Positions 12,061 to 25,450 of a stretch of 64,000 nt of DNA are shown here, piece after piece. The stretch's first letter is position 1. Each line of letters opens with the position of its first letter. The position numbers were made by a program, and so were the translations under genes. The DNA is from Phoebastria nigripes (lineage: Eukaryota > Chordata > Aves > Procellariiformes > Diomedeidae), in the NCBI GenBank assembly GCA_035582835.1, contig JAYKAV010003376.1, positions 2,239,358-2,303,357 of the forward strand, in the 5' to 3' direction. The notes below the pieces were generated by a model. The model did not search any database and was not told the origin of the DNA. It saw only the letters and a program-made list of their open reading frames with translations.

Positions 12061-15000
12061 CAGTAATTTTTAGCCAGCAACCCACAAGTAGAATATATTC
12101 ATATATAGCAATAATGTACTGTATGAAGCACAACTAACATCAGCACCCAAACAAGAACTCTCAGGTCACTTTATGCAAGATTCATTTGAGGAGAATGGTA
12201 TAAGTCTGCTCCACTCACAATTTTGTTTGCCTTTTTGTACCTCCAATACACAATATAATAAACTATATTAAAACATAAAGAACGAAGGTTATTTAAATCA
12301 GCGAATTTTAATTTTAGTGTAGGCTTTACTCTAGAAACAATAATGCAATTCTAAAGACATCAAATGATAACCGGCCTCTCCTTCTAGCAGCTGACAGAAA
12401 TTTAAATTATGGAATGCTTTCAATTAGTGAATTAAGATGTCAGAATTGGGCTATTTTTAAATAACGGCATCTGCTTCTCAAGAATTTCATACCACTGAAA
12501 CTCTCCAAGGAAGACTCACTATGCTAAAATAACTATTTACATTTGCACATATACTCAATTCACTCTGTTGTAATCTAAAGGAAAAAAATACACTTCCAAC
12601 CTAAATATTTAAAATCTACACAGAGCGCGAAAGAACTCCTCTCCTGCCCAAGCTTGCCAGCCAAAAGTCAGTTGTGATTCAGCACTTTTATGAAATACAC
12701 AAGAACTCAAATGTGTGTTTTACTACAATACATTCTCTAATTTTTTATTTCACTGCTCTTCATTTAAATTACTATTTTTGCTTTTAATACCTCTGAAAAG
12801 ATTCTGGTCTGCATTTATTAAGTTTTCCCCTTTAGTAGGCTAAAGCTTTGAAGCCTCTTTTCTTGTTTAATGCAGAATAAAAATGCATTAGATTCTAACA
12901 TAATTGGTTTTAATTCAATGTCTGAAATACATTACTTGCTTATTCTATCATGACAAGTAAAACTGAAACAAATAAAAGCACAAAAACTTGTACACCTCCT
13001 GAAAGTAGTATTCTCTTCCCTCTAATAAGGACTGTTTCATTTTCAAATTAAAAACAATATTCAATTTCAAACCTTCCTAAAGGACCCTAAGATAACCTGA
13101 ATGTCCACTGTATGTCAGCCACATACAAAGCAGAATTCATCAGCAAGTTACAACACAAAAAATCAGTAGAAAATTTTCTGCTAAGTTTTCGTGTACCACT
13201 TTCCTGCAATTAAACGCATTTTACATACAGAAAAGCCACTAACACATCCAGCTTTCACTTTAGAGTGTATGGAACAGTGTTCGAACCAAAATAAACCCAG
13301 TTTAAACTACTGTTAAAAATGGGTTGTATTGTACTGTAGTACTCAGTAAATATTGTGCCAATATCTTCATTAGAAAGCCTGTTGAATTCATTACGTAACC
13401 ATTCAAATTAACTTAGGTCTGGAAAATAATGTGTGATTTTTGTGACATTTTGCTGATAAGAGTTCAAACAAAGACGACTAAGTCACATTAAACACTAGCA
13501 AAAACCAGCAAATACATTTTTTGATGTTTCAAATTCTTTAATTTCAGTATCTAGAAAAGACATTGAAGTACATGAATTTCACCTCTCATCATTGGAAAGG
13601 TGGAGTAAGAACTTCTCATATCTAGGGTTTAGATGAATACTTTAACATAAATAATCCACACTATTTCCAATTGGAGTGATGAGGCAAGGAGAAATCTTTC
13701 TACTAAGAAAGATTAAGTAGCTGAATAAGTAAATGCAAAGTTAATGTATTATTTTGCTATTATGTATTTTAAAATGGGGGAGGGAGGAAAATTTTCAGGA
13801 GAAAGAATCCGTAAACAGACAATAAACTTAACAGAGACATGATTCACCATAATATTTTAGTAAAAACCATCTCATTTAGGAAAATAAGATACTAGATATG
13901 AGGACAGATTCACCAGTACCACTTCCAGAAAGACATATGGATTCTTTACTCCCCAACTAAGCAGTTATAGCCTCATTCCCCCAGATTTATATCCATCATA
14001 GTCAGTCATCAAACAAAATCCAAACCAAAAATGTTAATTCCATTTTACTGATGTAAAGTCTTGAGGACTACAGACAGTCCTAATTACTTCTGTGAAATAC
14101 TACTGGCAAACTTCAAATGTCCTAAATTCAAAAAATAAACTGTTTTTTTCCTAAGCTAGTTGGCTACGTTCTGTCTACTTGTTCTACAGTTGAGAGAAGG
14201 ACACCTTCAGACACACTACCTACTCACTTTATAGCCTCATTGAGCAACTATATTTCTGAGCTGTAACACTTATTCAAATAATTTAGAAATTTTTCTTAAA
14301 TAGAAGCTGTTATCAGAAGCCCATCCAGTTTAGGAATCACCAGATGATTTAAAAATTCATTAAATGTAATGACATTTAAAATTCATTACATTTTGTAAAT
14401 GCTCGTAAAGAAGCATTCCGCAGTTTCCTTTCAGCAATAGAAATAACTGTGAATAAATGACTTTCATAGATTTCACAATTATTAATACTTCATTATCCTC
14501 TATTTCATTNGTTGGACCTCATATTTTAAACCGCTTTTAAACCAACCCTTCTTGGATGTCATTTGACCTTTTTTTAATGGGTCTGTGCCAAGTTAGTATC
14601 TTAACACCACAACCTACAATAAAATGGTCCACTGGGTAATACTAGTATATTTTTGTTGTTAAAACCTGCAAATTTTGAAACAGAAAATAAAAGCAAGGCT
14701 TCAACTAAACTTTACTGAATCTTTTCACATGTGAACTTCTGATTGCCTCATGCAATATGTACCTATAGCTACAATATAATCTGAAAAGATGGATGTTCCA
14801 AGCACATGGGATGTTCCCTCAAAGATTTAGCAAAATATTTTCCCAACCTCAGCCTCCTGCCCAGACAAAGTTTGAGGTTTCAGAATTAATCTGATCTCTC
14901 TTCAAGCTACCAGATACTACTTTTTGCTACTGCTTTGGATCTAGCCTTTTCCTGGGCTGCAGCAAGTGGCAAATGTTAAGTATATTCACTATATAATATT

Positions 15001-18000
15001 ACATTATTCACTATATTAAAATTCTATATACAACTCTCTCACTGTCTTTAAAATGTTGTTTTACTTCTCAATGCCTCAGTTTTCTGCCAGCATACACGCA
15101 CATTTTAATTCTGTGGAATAAAGAAACCTCTTTGCTGATCTCCATCTTTAAATACCTAAAATTAGCTATCCTTCTAGAAGAGCATTATTGCTAAATGCAA
15201 GTTACAACCTTCTGAACTTGATGCAGAAGTTACTGATTGCTGCTATATGGCCTGCACTGCACAAAGGTTCAGTCTACATTATTATTATTATTCATTGCTT
15301 GTAGTGCCTAGGAGACCTAATTGTGATAATCCCCTCTGAACTTAAAACCGCATGACCCTTTGAATTTTTTAATAGAAGGTTAAAAGAAGAAACAAATTCC
15401 TATAGAAGTAGAAGGGAAAACACATTCTTAAAAAATTGAGGCAAGAGACATGAGTATTTAAAAAAAAAAACAAAACAGAAAAAAAATCATTTTAGCAGCA
15501 CACAAGCATGAGGTTGAAATAGAGTATGAAAGAATTAGAGTGTGAGCTAGCTGTGACATTAGAGATTGAAAGGAAGATGTGATTAGAGTTAAAAGAGATC
15601 AAACAACAAAGACTTACTGCCAAAACAATTTTACAAATTTATTTGAAAATGCCTTAAAGACTTCTGCTAACAAAATAAAACTGATGATAATACTTGAAGT
15701 TTTTGTTTGTTTGTTCTACATATAGTGCACTGACACAGAAAAGATACATTCTGAAGTCCTAGTTTATTTTTCCATTCAGTAGGAATGGTCATTTGAGAAA
15801 ATATACTTATTAGTAAGCTAAATGAAGAAGCACATGGAATGCTTACTTAATGGAAACTTTTAACTGACCTTAATGCACATTATGAAAGACAACAGGCAAC
15901 TGCTACTAAGTCATCTATTACCAGATCACTATCAAAAGGCAACTACTCTTTTGACAAAGTGCCCAATTGCAAAATAAAGGGTAAATACAGTTTCTAACGT
16001 TGTTCCGCCAATGAAGGATATTAATTTGCTGTAAAAACCAGAAAAATTACCAAAACAGATTGTTAATGCTACCATCCCAATTCCAGCGGCATTTATGTCC
16101 TAAAATGTTGATAAATTGCCAAACATCAGGTATTTTATTTCCATTAAAAATTAACAGTTTAAGACCCCTTTAAAAATAGCGGGATGAACTCTGGAGGTCC
16201 ATACTCATGCAAGATTCTGCATCTGGCAGGAAAAATTAGACCTTAGTTTTACTATAGAAAAATGTTACTTTTAGTTACCACCTTCCAGCAGATTTGAGGG
16301 TGCTTCACAAAGCACGGTAGGAAAATTACGTGAAATCCAGATGGTTATTTTGGACTCTGCTGCAGCAGTATGCAAGGCTGTAACAGAGCTGAAGTTAGAC
16401 AGATATAATAAAGAATATGCAGGCTGAATTAGGATATCTCTAGGAAGAAGCCAGGAAAGATTAGAAAAACAGTGCAAATTAGAAAAGCATAATTATTAAG
16501 ATCAGCTCGATGCTCTTTGGAGCTAAAAAAAGGCATATGGAAACCACTAGTTGAAACAGCTAGTCTACTAAATGCAACAGAAGACTGAACCAGGGTAACA
16601 GTTTGTATCTGGGCTAACTGATGAAAGAGATCATTGCGAGTCAAGAGACGAGTAATTTCATATGGATTGCATACTTAGCAGACGTAATAGATAATCCTAA
16701 CACATTATCTCAGTGATTAAATCAGTAACTTAGAGAAAAATGTATCTTGACACTTAACTGATCATGAAGTTAAGGACATGACCGAGAGCAGTAACTTCGA
16801 TCCAAGCTATTTAAAATTGGTATGAAAACACAATTTAAACTACTAAATACGCTTTCTGTGCATCCCAGCTTCTCTCAGACCTACCAGAGCCAGGGCCAGA
16901 AGCTACTGCCACTACTGGGTAATGGTAAAACATGAACAAAGGTTAGGAAATAAGAAAAAATCTGCATGCCAGTTACACAGGCTTGATCCCAGCTTGTCCA
17001 TACCACATGTGCATATAGTCAGACTACCGCACAAACAAGTGTAATTTTGCAGCTCCTGTCTTTCAATCTGTTCCACTTCCTTTGTCAGGAATTAGTGTGT
17101 GAACTCTTCAGCAAGAAGTCTGTATTATACTTTCCTGTATCTTGTATTGGCTGTGTTGTTTCCTTTTTAAGGAACTAGTTGTCTTAAAGAGTTACAGCAT
17201 AGTGAATATTTTGGATATAGTCAGGATGGACTATAAGGTCATAAGGACCTTAAAGATTATTTCTAGGGTTTGAATTATCACTCGAAGAGAAAGAGATAGT
17301 CGATGTGATTCTTGCAGTGGAAAGTAGATCTGTTACATTTTCACAGCTGTCATGTTCTGAACAAAAGAAAAATTTAGACAAATTTATTTGAAGACAAACA
17401 CCCTCATCTTCATTTCAAAAGAAACTAGTTTGCAACAGCCTAAGCATGGTAAATACATATATTGGTCTTTCATCACTTCCCTACTTGTGCATTTTCATGG
17501 GTCTCAAAAGTAACCAGTCATATCAATAAATGGTAAAATAGATGGTCATTTTAGGAACTAATAAGGAGATTAATGGAAGTTAGATTTCCCATTCTTACTG
17601 CATTTAATTATAGTAAAGAGCAACATTTGTATTCATACTAAAAAAACACCTTTCCCTCTTCCAAATTTCTTTTCACTTCAGTCCAATGAGAGACTAAATC
17701 CTACCACCCCTCGCAAATCTCGGATTATGATACATATGCTCCTTAACCCATTTCATTGACGGACAGTATCTTCCTCCATTCCTACCCAAACATGTTTCAG
17801 AATAAAAACTGATTGTTTCAAAAGTCTCAGAAAATGCATAAACCACATGTGCTTCAGAGACAATCCTTATTTTAAGTGATAAATCTACCAATTTTAGTTT
17901 AAGAAATGGAACATCACAAAATCAATATTTTGCCATGTGTTTTTTACTTGTCTTATTTCTAGACAATTGATAAAACACTCTTTTATGAGAGACCATATTT

Positions 18001-19778
18001 TATTGCTACTAGAGACAATATAAAAATCTATTCAGTTTTTTTAAAAATGGTCAACATTAGAAAATATTTGCAAATTTAGACATTATGCGAAAAAGTAGTT
18101 CAATCTATGAATCTTGTGAAGCAAAGTACCACAACTGTGCAGAGAGTTGTGCAGTACTTTCATGTAGAGAAATCCTCTAATACTCCTCTAACTTCAATGT
18201 TTTACCTTTTCTTCCCACCACTTTTACACTTAAAGATCACAGCAAGCCTGCTGCTTAGGGAAGAGAGATGGGTAGGCTCCCTCTGCAGCCCTTTTACTCT
18301 CAGTGCCAGCCAACAAGATGCATCTAAAAAGGAAGATGAGCCACAGATCTGAAAATACTGATTTCACCAATACTGTATGTACTGTTGCAACAACAGGACA
18401 AAGCTGTTAGTGTGACTTGCACTGCATCTTCCAGCGTAGCTTGCAATCACATTTGTAACCCAAAGGAAAAATGACGTGCAAAGTGCATTTTCTCTAAAGA
18501 CTTGCTGGTATCTTCACCACACAAAAGAGAATATGGGTTACCCAGAAACCCATCAGTAACTCAACAGTTGACTTGCTTGGTTCACTTAGGTTGTTGGTAT
18601 CAGGTAGTTGGCAGACTCTTACATGTGAGAACTCAGTATGAACTCAACACCAAAGTAAACTGGGATATCTTTCTCAGTCACTGTAAGTATGAATTTAATA
18701 AATTATTTTATGTGGTTGAGTTTTAATAGATATTCTATTAACATTATTTTAAATTCAAGTTAAAATAAATTATAAAATAAGGTTTACTGAGCTGTTAGTC
18801 AACTTTCTACTAACAAAAACAGTTCTTGGTACTTCCTCCATTTCATCTTCACGTCTACCAAATCACCACTTATTTTGGGTTTTTTCTTTACATCAACAGT
18901 ATTCAGAAAGAATCTGAAATTCATCTCTGTTTTAACCAAGGAATGGCTGTTAGTTTCACAACGGAAAAGAAAATTATGCAGACAATCTGCACAGTGTATT
19001 TTAAGAATGTCAACATACACACATCAATTACAAATACAGTTACTAATATTGCTACATTTAAGGTATATGCATATAAGGCGCTCAATTATACTATTAACAA
19101 GCAGCTCTCCTATGTACATATACATTTTTAAAAGGAGAATTCAGTCTATTTAACAATTCACTAACAAAGCTACTCCTTAGCTCATCCCTGCCATAACCTG
19201 CTCTATTCAGAAACATATGGGAAAAGACATTAAATAACCAGTGAAAACCATGGACTTCTGGTATTAGTGCTACACATTGCATACCCCTATTCATTATTCC
19301 ACCTCCCTTGTTTAATCTATCATTAAGACTCAGTGACCCTACACTAAATTTAAAGCAGATCCTTCCTTCCTCCCATGCCTAAATTCACATACTTTTCTAG
19401 TTGGGGATGCCCCCAAGTATTAGCCACTCTACAGGGTTTCTCTAATCTCAGCTCTGAACTATGTTGTGCTATAGAAGCAAGAAATTGCTGGTTTACATCT
19501 TTAACTATGGAATCTTCCACCAAAAAAACCCCTCATTTACTTAAGATAGAGAAAAACATTTCTCTTATAAATTTTTACACGTTAAATATGTACTATAATT
19601 TTTATTCTATATCATATAGAGGGAAATATAAAGTACTGTTTTAAAGCACTGCTTCGCTGTACTTGTGTCCCAAACACAATTTCATTGGAAAGAATTATAA
19701 AGCTTTCAGAAGTTTATTGTCACATAAGAGCTAGATCTTCATTTGCATTCGAAGTCAATATGAAATAGTTTTCTAATA

Positions 19779-19803
19779 AAAAACAAACAAACAAACAAAA
19801 AAA
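19779..19803. repeat. AAAC tetranucleotide run
   Basis: About five AAAC/CAAA units, intronic, no other feature nearby. Confidence 0.75.
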
Positions 19804-22469
19804 CCAAGAAAACAAGAAGATGATAAAAAATCAGATGTTAGATTTGCTTTTGTTTTTTAATGCAGGAACTAAAAATACATTAAAAAATATGAAGACCGCT
19901 GCCTCTTTCATTTCTTTTTAGTGACACAGATTACACTTTAGCAGCAGTGGCAGTACAGGTGAAAATATATTAAGAGTTTTCTGAATAAGGGACAAGAATC
20001 ACTATCATTAACATCTGTATGTATTTGTCAACTATACCCCTGTCTTCCTCTTCCATGATAAGGTGAAAATTGATCTTCATCAGGATTTTAAAAAGTTAAA
20101 GACAGTAAGACAGTGAGTAAAGCAGAGGTGAAATTCTGTTGAGTTAACAAATGAATCGGGCAAAGGTGCAATCTGAACATAGATTTTTATCTTTACTGAA
20201 AGAAACCATACAATTTTGTTTTGGTTTCATGAATAATACTATTTTTAGCATATTTAAATATGTTTAAATGTATTTCCTCAAAAAATAGAGTAGTGTTGAA
20301 AAGAAGAGCTGCAACCTGACCAAAAACCCCAGTCCGCATTCTCTTTGGCTCTTATTTCTTTAATTTCTTTAAGTCTTTCCCCAAACAAGTCAGCACTTGA
20401 ACTCGTGGTAGGTGTACATGAGTCGTACGTATTTGTAGAATACAAAACGATGAAGGGGAAAGCAAACTAGTAAGGTTCAAGTTGTCAAAAATCATGTTTT
20501 TCTACGTGCAGGCTACAGAGGGTTATTTCCAACTCCTGTTCTCTATTAGAAGTTATCAGATAACAGAAAAATATTAGGGACAGTTAAAATAAACACAGTA
20601 AGCTGAGAGCAACACTGGAAAACCTGAAGTCCGAGTTCAATGCCAGGTGCAGACACAGGAAGATGAAGGAAAAGTGTTACCAGAAAATGAGAAAAACCAA
20701 TACATGTGAACTCTATAAAAACTGGTACATAGAACGATTTGGAGATAAAAATAATCTGGAAGCCTCTCCAGTGAGGAAGTCTTCTTTACAAGCAGCAACC
20801 CTTTTATGAAGAAAAGAAGTCCTGTTTTGCTGAACCTAACCCTTTTATCAAAGGCATACTGGCACACTCCTGCCAAAACCTGCTTCACATGCTTGAACTG
20901 CACTTATGACAGAAAAGCTGACAAAAAAAAAAAAAAAGTCACAGAAGCTGTCTAGAAAAGAGCATTTTTCATAAGGTGGAAAGGTTATGAAAAGAGAAAA
21001 GTTCAGAACTTCGTTTTAAGTTTTTCAAGATGAGGGATGTGTCCATTCATTCTCACTCCCCACTAATTTCCAGGTCATTCAAATGAAACTGCTATTAGGA
21101 AGAATGGTTTGACTGGGAAGATAATCTAGAAATCTCTCAGGACCTGCGCAAGACAGCAACAAATGGCCAAAATCTAAAAAATGCCAAGATCATTTATACT
21201 AACTTGTAAGGCAGAATTTTCAGGAAGTTGGATAGCTTAGTATTTACAAAAAATACATGCTAAGGCCCCAGTTCTGCAGCTTGTAGTTCAGAGTTCAGGC
21301 ATTCTTCCTGAACTGGACTGGCTTCCAGAATTGGACTGGTTAAATTAAAAGTGTAAGTAGTCCACAGTACCAAAATCACATTTCCATTCAAAATTCCAAA
21401 ATTTTAAAAGAAAATTACATTATCTTGTTCTACTAAGAGGAGTGCACAACTGAGTCTCTCAAGAGACTCAATGCAACAAGAATTTATTCACTATACCTTC
21501 AATGGTGGCCGCCTTAGAGAATTGCCTAGCTCGAGTAACCCAGAAACCACACACTGCTGAAATCACAAAACTGTTTCATAAAAGCAGGGGTCAATATTTC
21601 TTTAATATACAACTAAGTGCAATTTCATTAGCGTTTGACCAAAACACTACAGAGAGTTACCTCTTCTCTAGATTCCAGTCTTTATAAAGCTTACCATTCA
21701 TATGCTGCAGAACAACAGAAAATGTAATGACCACTTCAGAAAAAGAGTTAATATGAAGCTATGCTGACCATTTTCACTATTCTACTGTGCAAACTTGTCA
21801 TGTCACTGAAACAGAGAGATTTGAATAAAGGTTAACTTAAGTATTTAAACATACATATTATTTTCTCTGCATTTTTCAGTCTTAGCTCAACATGCAACTC
21901 TGTAACTATTAAATAAGAAGTGAACACTCTTCCATTTAATGAAAAAAATTACTTAAATTGCGGGTTATTAAAAACTGAGCTACTCACTTCCCCAAAAATA
22001 CCTCCAATGTTGCACAGAATTAACAGAGTCCCCATCAGAATTACTTTTTCTCTAAAATAAAACTAGAAACTATGTATTACAAAACAATACTCACAGATAA
22101 CAAATATTATGATCAGAAAAGATCTATTCAGCTCAAATTAACACATTTCTATAAATCAAAGCAAAATTTATCCTCACTTTCATTCCTGTTACAGAATTAT
22201 CACCTCAATAGCCAATAAAAAGAAAGATCTAATGAGGTATTTCAGTATCTCCCAAAGAAATATTTTCAGCTCTGTTTTTCTTTTAAGTGCTTGAAAGGAA
22301 AAGAGTAATGAATTGCTCCTGCGCGGTCTTTTTTATTATTCTGTTATAACAACAAGAGAGTTACACCAAGTCTTTACTTTTCACACACTTCAAAATAATT
22401 TTTTATCTCACTGCAACAATGGCAAAGGAAACCTCTGACCAGAAAGGACAGTTATTTAACAGCAACAGA

Positions 22470-24900
22470 GAAGTTCTGCTTTGAGCAGTAACCTTTCTTG
22501 TTTCTACTAATGGGTAACTGGCTGAGATGACAAAGACTTATTGGGTAGCTAAGAGATATCTGAGAGCTCTGCACTCCAAGATCCAGGAAATAAGCCAATA
22601 TCCCTTGGGAATAAGTTTCCATGAGAGACAAGGACCTAGACTTCTACCAAAACCAGGTCATTCAGCTGTATCTTCGTGAGACTCCTGGAATACTTCTACC
22701 TATTAGGATGAACATACATTACTGGAGACAAGCAAGCACCCTCTAATGCTCAAAGTTTCCACATACATCATGGGGAAGACAAATCTGTTACAGTCCAGCA
22801 AGAACAAGCCAGAAACCTGAAGAAAGGACAGGTCACTCACCTACAGAGAGAGTATGCCCTGGATCTAAAATTGTTTTAAACAGGACAGTGAAATCATAAT
22901 CACCTCTTTTATGGTCTATGTGAGAACACTTAGAAGAAAATTAATTAGAGGCACATCCAACAGATCAAGACTGTATATAATGGGCCCGCTAAAGAGATGT
23001 AAGGTCTGGAATAGATTCATTAGCACTTTTTTTGTTGTTTCTGGAACTAAAAGATCAGCCTTGAGTTTTGAGATCAACCTGGAAAGTTTTGAGGATATTC
23101 TCCAAGGTCTCCCGGTTGTCAGACATGTTCCAAATCATCAGGGCACGTCATCTTTGGGCACTCAAACAGATGAACCAGAAGGGAATGGGACTTTCTGAAA
23201 GACCAAATGCTTTCTAAGAGAGGAGTCAAGTCTCTGAACGTCCTTGTTAATGTGCGATCATCACCTTGACACTGGGGTACAGGAGGCTTCTGCATACACA
23301 CTATCAACAGCTGCTGAAAAACATTCTGTAAAGAGCTTGTGATCCTGCCTGGGCAAGTGAGCTGTCACCTACCTGCCAATCATCAGGAAAGGGACAGAAA
23401 GCCATGTATCCCATCACATGGATGGCGTGACTGCTGACAATAAATTTGGTGAATTTATTTTGTAGCTTTGTGTCTCCAAGTGACACGTGCATGAATAGCA
23501 GTCATGACACACTCACAGTCAAAGATAGTTCTCGGGCAAGAAATGAGCTGCAATGTACAGGCAGGAATCTGGCAGGTTAGGAAACACAGATTAACTGACC
23601 TCCTCAAGTAGAGAAATCGGCTCAGTAACACCAAAACTCTCCACATGAATGTGAAAATAAAGGCACTCAGACCCCCTATTTTAAAAGATAAGTATTCTCA
23701 TCTTGTATTCATTTTAGATATTTGGAATAGTTTCTGTAAAATCCTCTTCCCTTGAAATAAGAGGCCATTATTAAAGCCCGATGGATTAGAAGACCCAGAA
23801 AAGGCTTGCCTGCAGATGTCTTGTGAAAATGAATTCCTGAAAAGCAGCAGGAAAACAGGCTGCGGGGATGGTAGAAAGCTGCTGGTAATGGTGTCACAGA
23901 GACAGGCATTTTAAATTGTAATTCCAGACCGGAAGAAGCGAGTGTAATCTATCACCAAAGCTATAGAGAAAATGGATGGATCAAATTGGAGGGGAAATAG
24001 GTCACTCCTTTCCAAAATCTTCAAAACTGTTTTTGAAAGTAGAGATTGAGATACCAGCTATTGAACATAGGGCCAACTCTGGTGGCTGTGCCAGTAATGA
24101 CACCCTGAGGACTCAATCTTTATCATGGTTTGCAAGGAAGCCATGGGAGCAGGAAGTCATCCTAAGGCCTCTGCAGTTCATTCTGCTGCATATCTCTGAC
24201 CTTGTCACAGAGAAAGCATGGGATCAATCTATACTTGAAGAAATATCCTCAGTTACTCACTGAAATTCAAAAGATCATTTGCTTTAGTGACAAAAAAGAT
24301 CCTGTTTCTAGACTTTGGTATACAGATAATGTCAGAAAAACAGGAAGCTTCTGTTCATATGCCCACCTCTCCAAGAGCAATATTCCAGATCTGATCCTTG
24401 GTCACTGAAAGATTAGAATCTGGGATGGAGATTTCAAGGATACGCTAATATCACATTATCTTAAAAATACTTAGAAATGCACATCAGACATTAGCCTTGG
24501 GAAAGATGTAAATTTAACCTGTAAGAAAGCCCCAATATCATCCAAATGAGCAAACTGAACAGTAGAAATGACAACCTTACACTTTTGTTTTTCAGTATGT
24601 GTCTCTGAATCAGAAGATCTCAAGGCATGTTTACTGTGCAGGGATAGAGAAGGATAGAAAAGCACATTTCAGAATAAAAACTGTGTAGAAATACTTGCAA
24701 ATTAAACGCCTCCTTCTGCTTTCATCAGAGCTTTCCTTTTAAAAAGAATCAATAAAGCTTCACAAGAGTAAACTGTGTGCAGTTGTTCTTCCTGCATCAA
24801 CATCAGTGCCAGTTAAATTCTGAACCCTGAATCTTTATTGTTTCCTATTAGCTGCTAACCAGAACAAACACTGTGATTTTCTGAGATCCCAGGCTGAGAC
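22470..24900. other. unclassified, less AT-rich intronic segment, possible old repeat relic
   Basis: Base composition changes here to a more balanced, exon-like texture (for example GGTCTCCCGGTTGTCAGACA near 23106). Open frames are short on both strands, and I see no terminal repeats, no tail and no recognisable protein. An ancient transposon remnant or an untranslated RNA exon would both fit. This is a description, not an identification. Confidence 0.3.
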
Positions 24901-25069
24901 TTGCTGTAACAGCAGTTAGAAAAAATATTCTTGTTTTGACTTGTCTGCTGAGTAAACCTGACATCGAAGCTACATGGTGGAAAATAAATACATAATACCA
25001 AGATGTTAATTTTACAGAAACACTTAACTTTTGTGACCACAATTAACACTTGGGGGAAAAAAAAGCCAT

Positions 25070-25450
25070 TGACAGGTCTGCCTGGCTCCTGCTTCTGCAC
25101 TGCTTCTCAGGCTCCCTTTCCGAGCGGTGGCTCGGCTGCTGCAGAAGCCAGGCTGCCGCTGACCCTGGGGGCTGCCTTCAAAGCAGCACATGGGGAAGAA
25201 GAGGGGAGCAGGATGACAGGGAGTTAAATACAGCCATAAAGTGACATTGACTCCCAGCTAGGATCCAAAATAGAAGTCTAAGGGCAAANGGCTGCTGAGA
25301 ACAGCTCATCCTCTCCTCCTCCCTCTCCCACCCTCCAGCTCTGGGGACACCTCTATGAGGAGGGCAGCAGGACACGACTCCCAGAGGTCACTGACAGTTT
25401 TGCAGGAGCAACATCCTATCTGTGCAAGCAGACAGGAAGGCAGAATCGGC
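25070..25450. other. GC-rich patch in AT-rich intron
   Basis: This stretch is clearly richer in G and C than its surroundings, with several CpG, CTGC-rich words and a C/T-rich run (CCTCTCCTCCTCCCTCTCCC at about 25309-25328). Open frames run across it on both strands, as expected from composition, and none resembles a known protein. It could be a small regulatory element, an old repeat fragment or an unannotated transcript start. I cannot decide. Confidence 0.5.
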
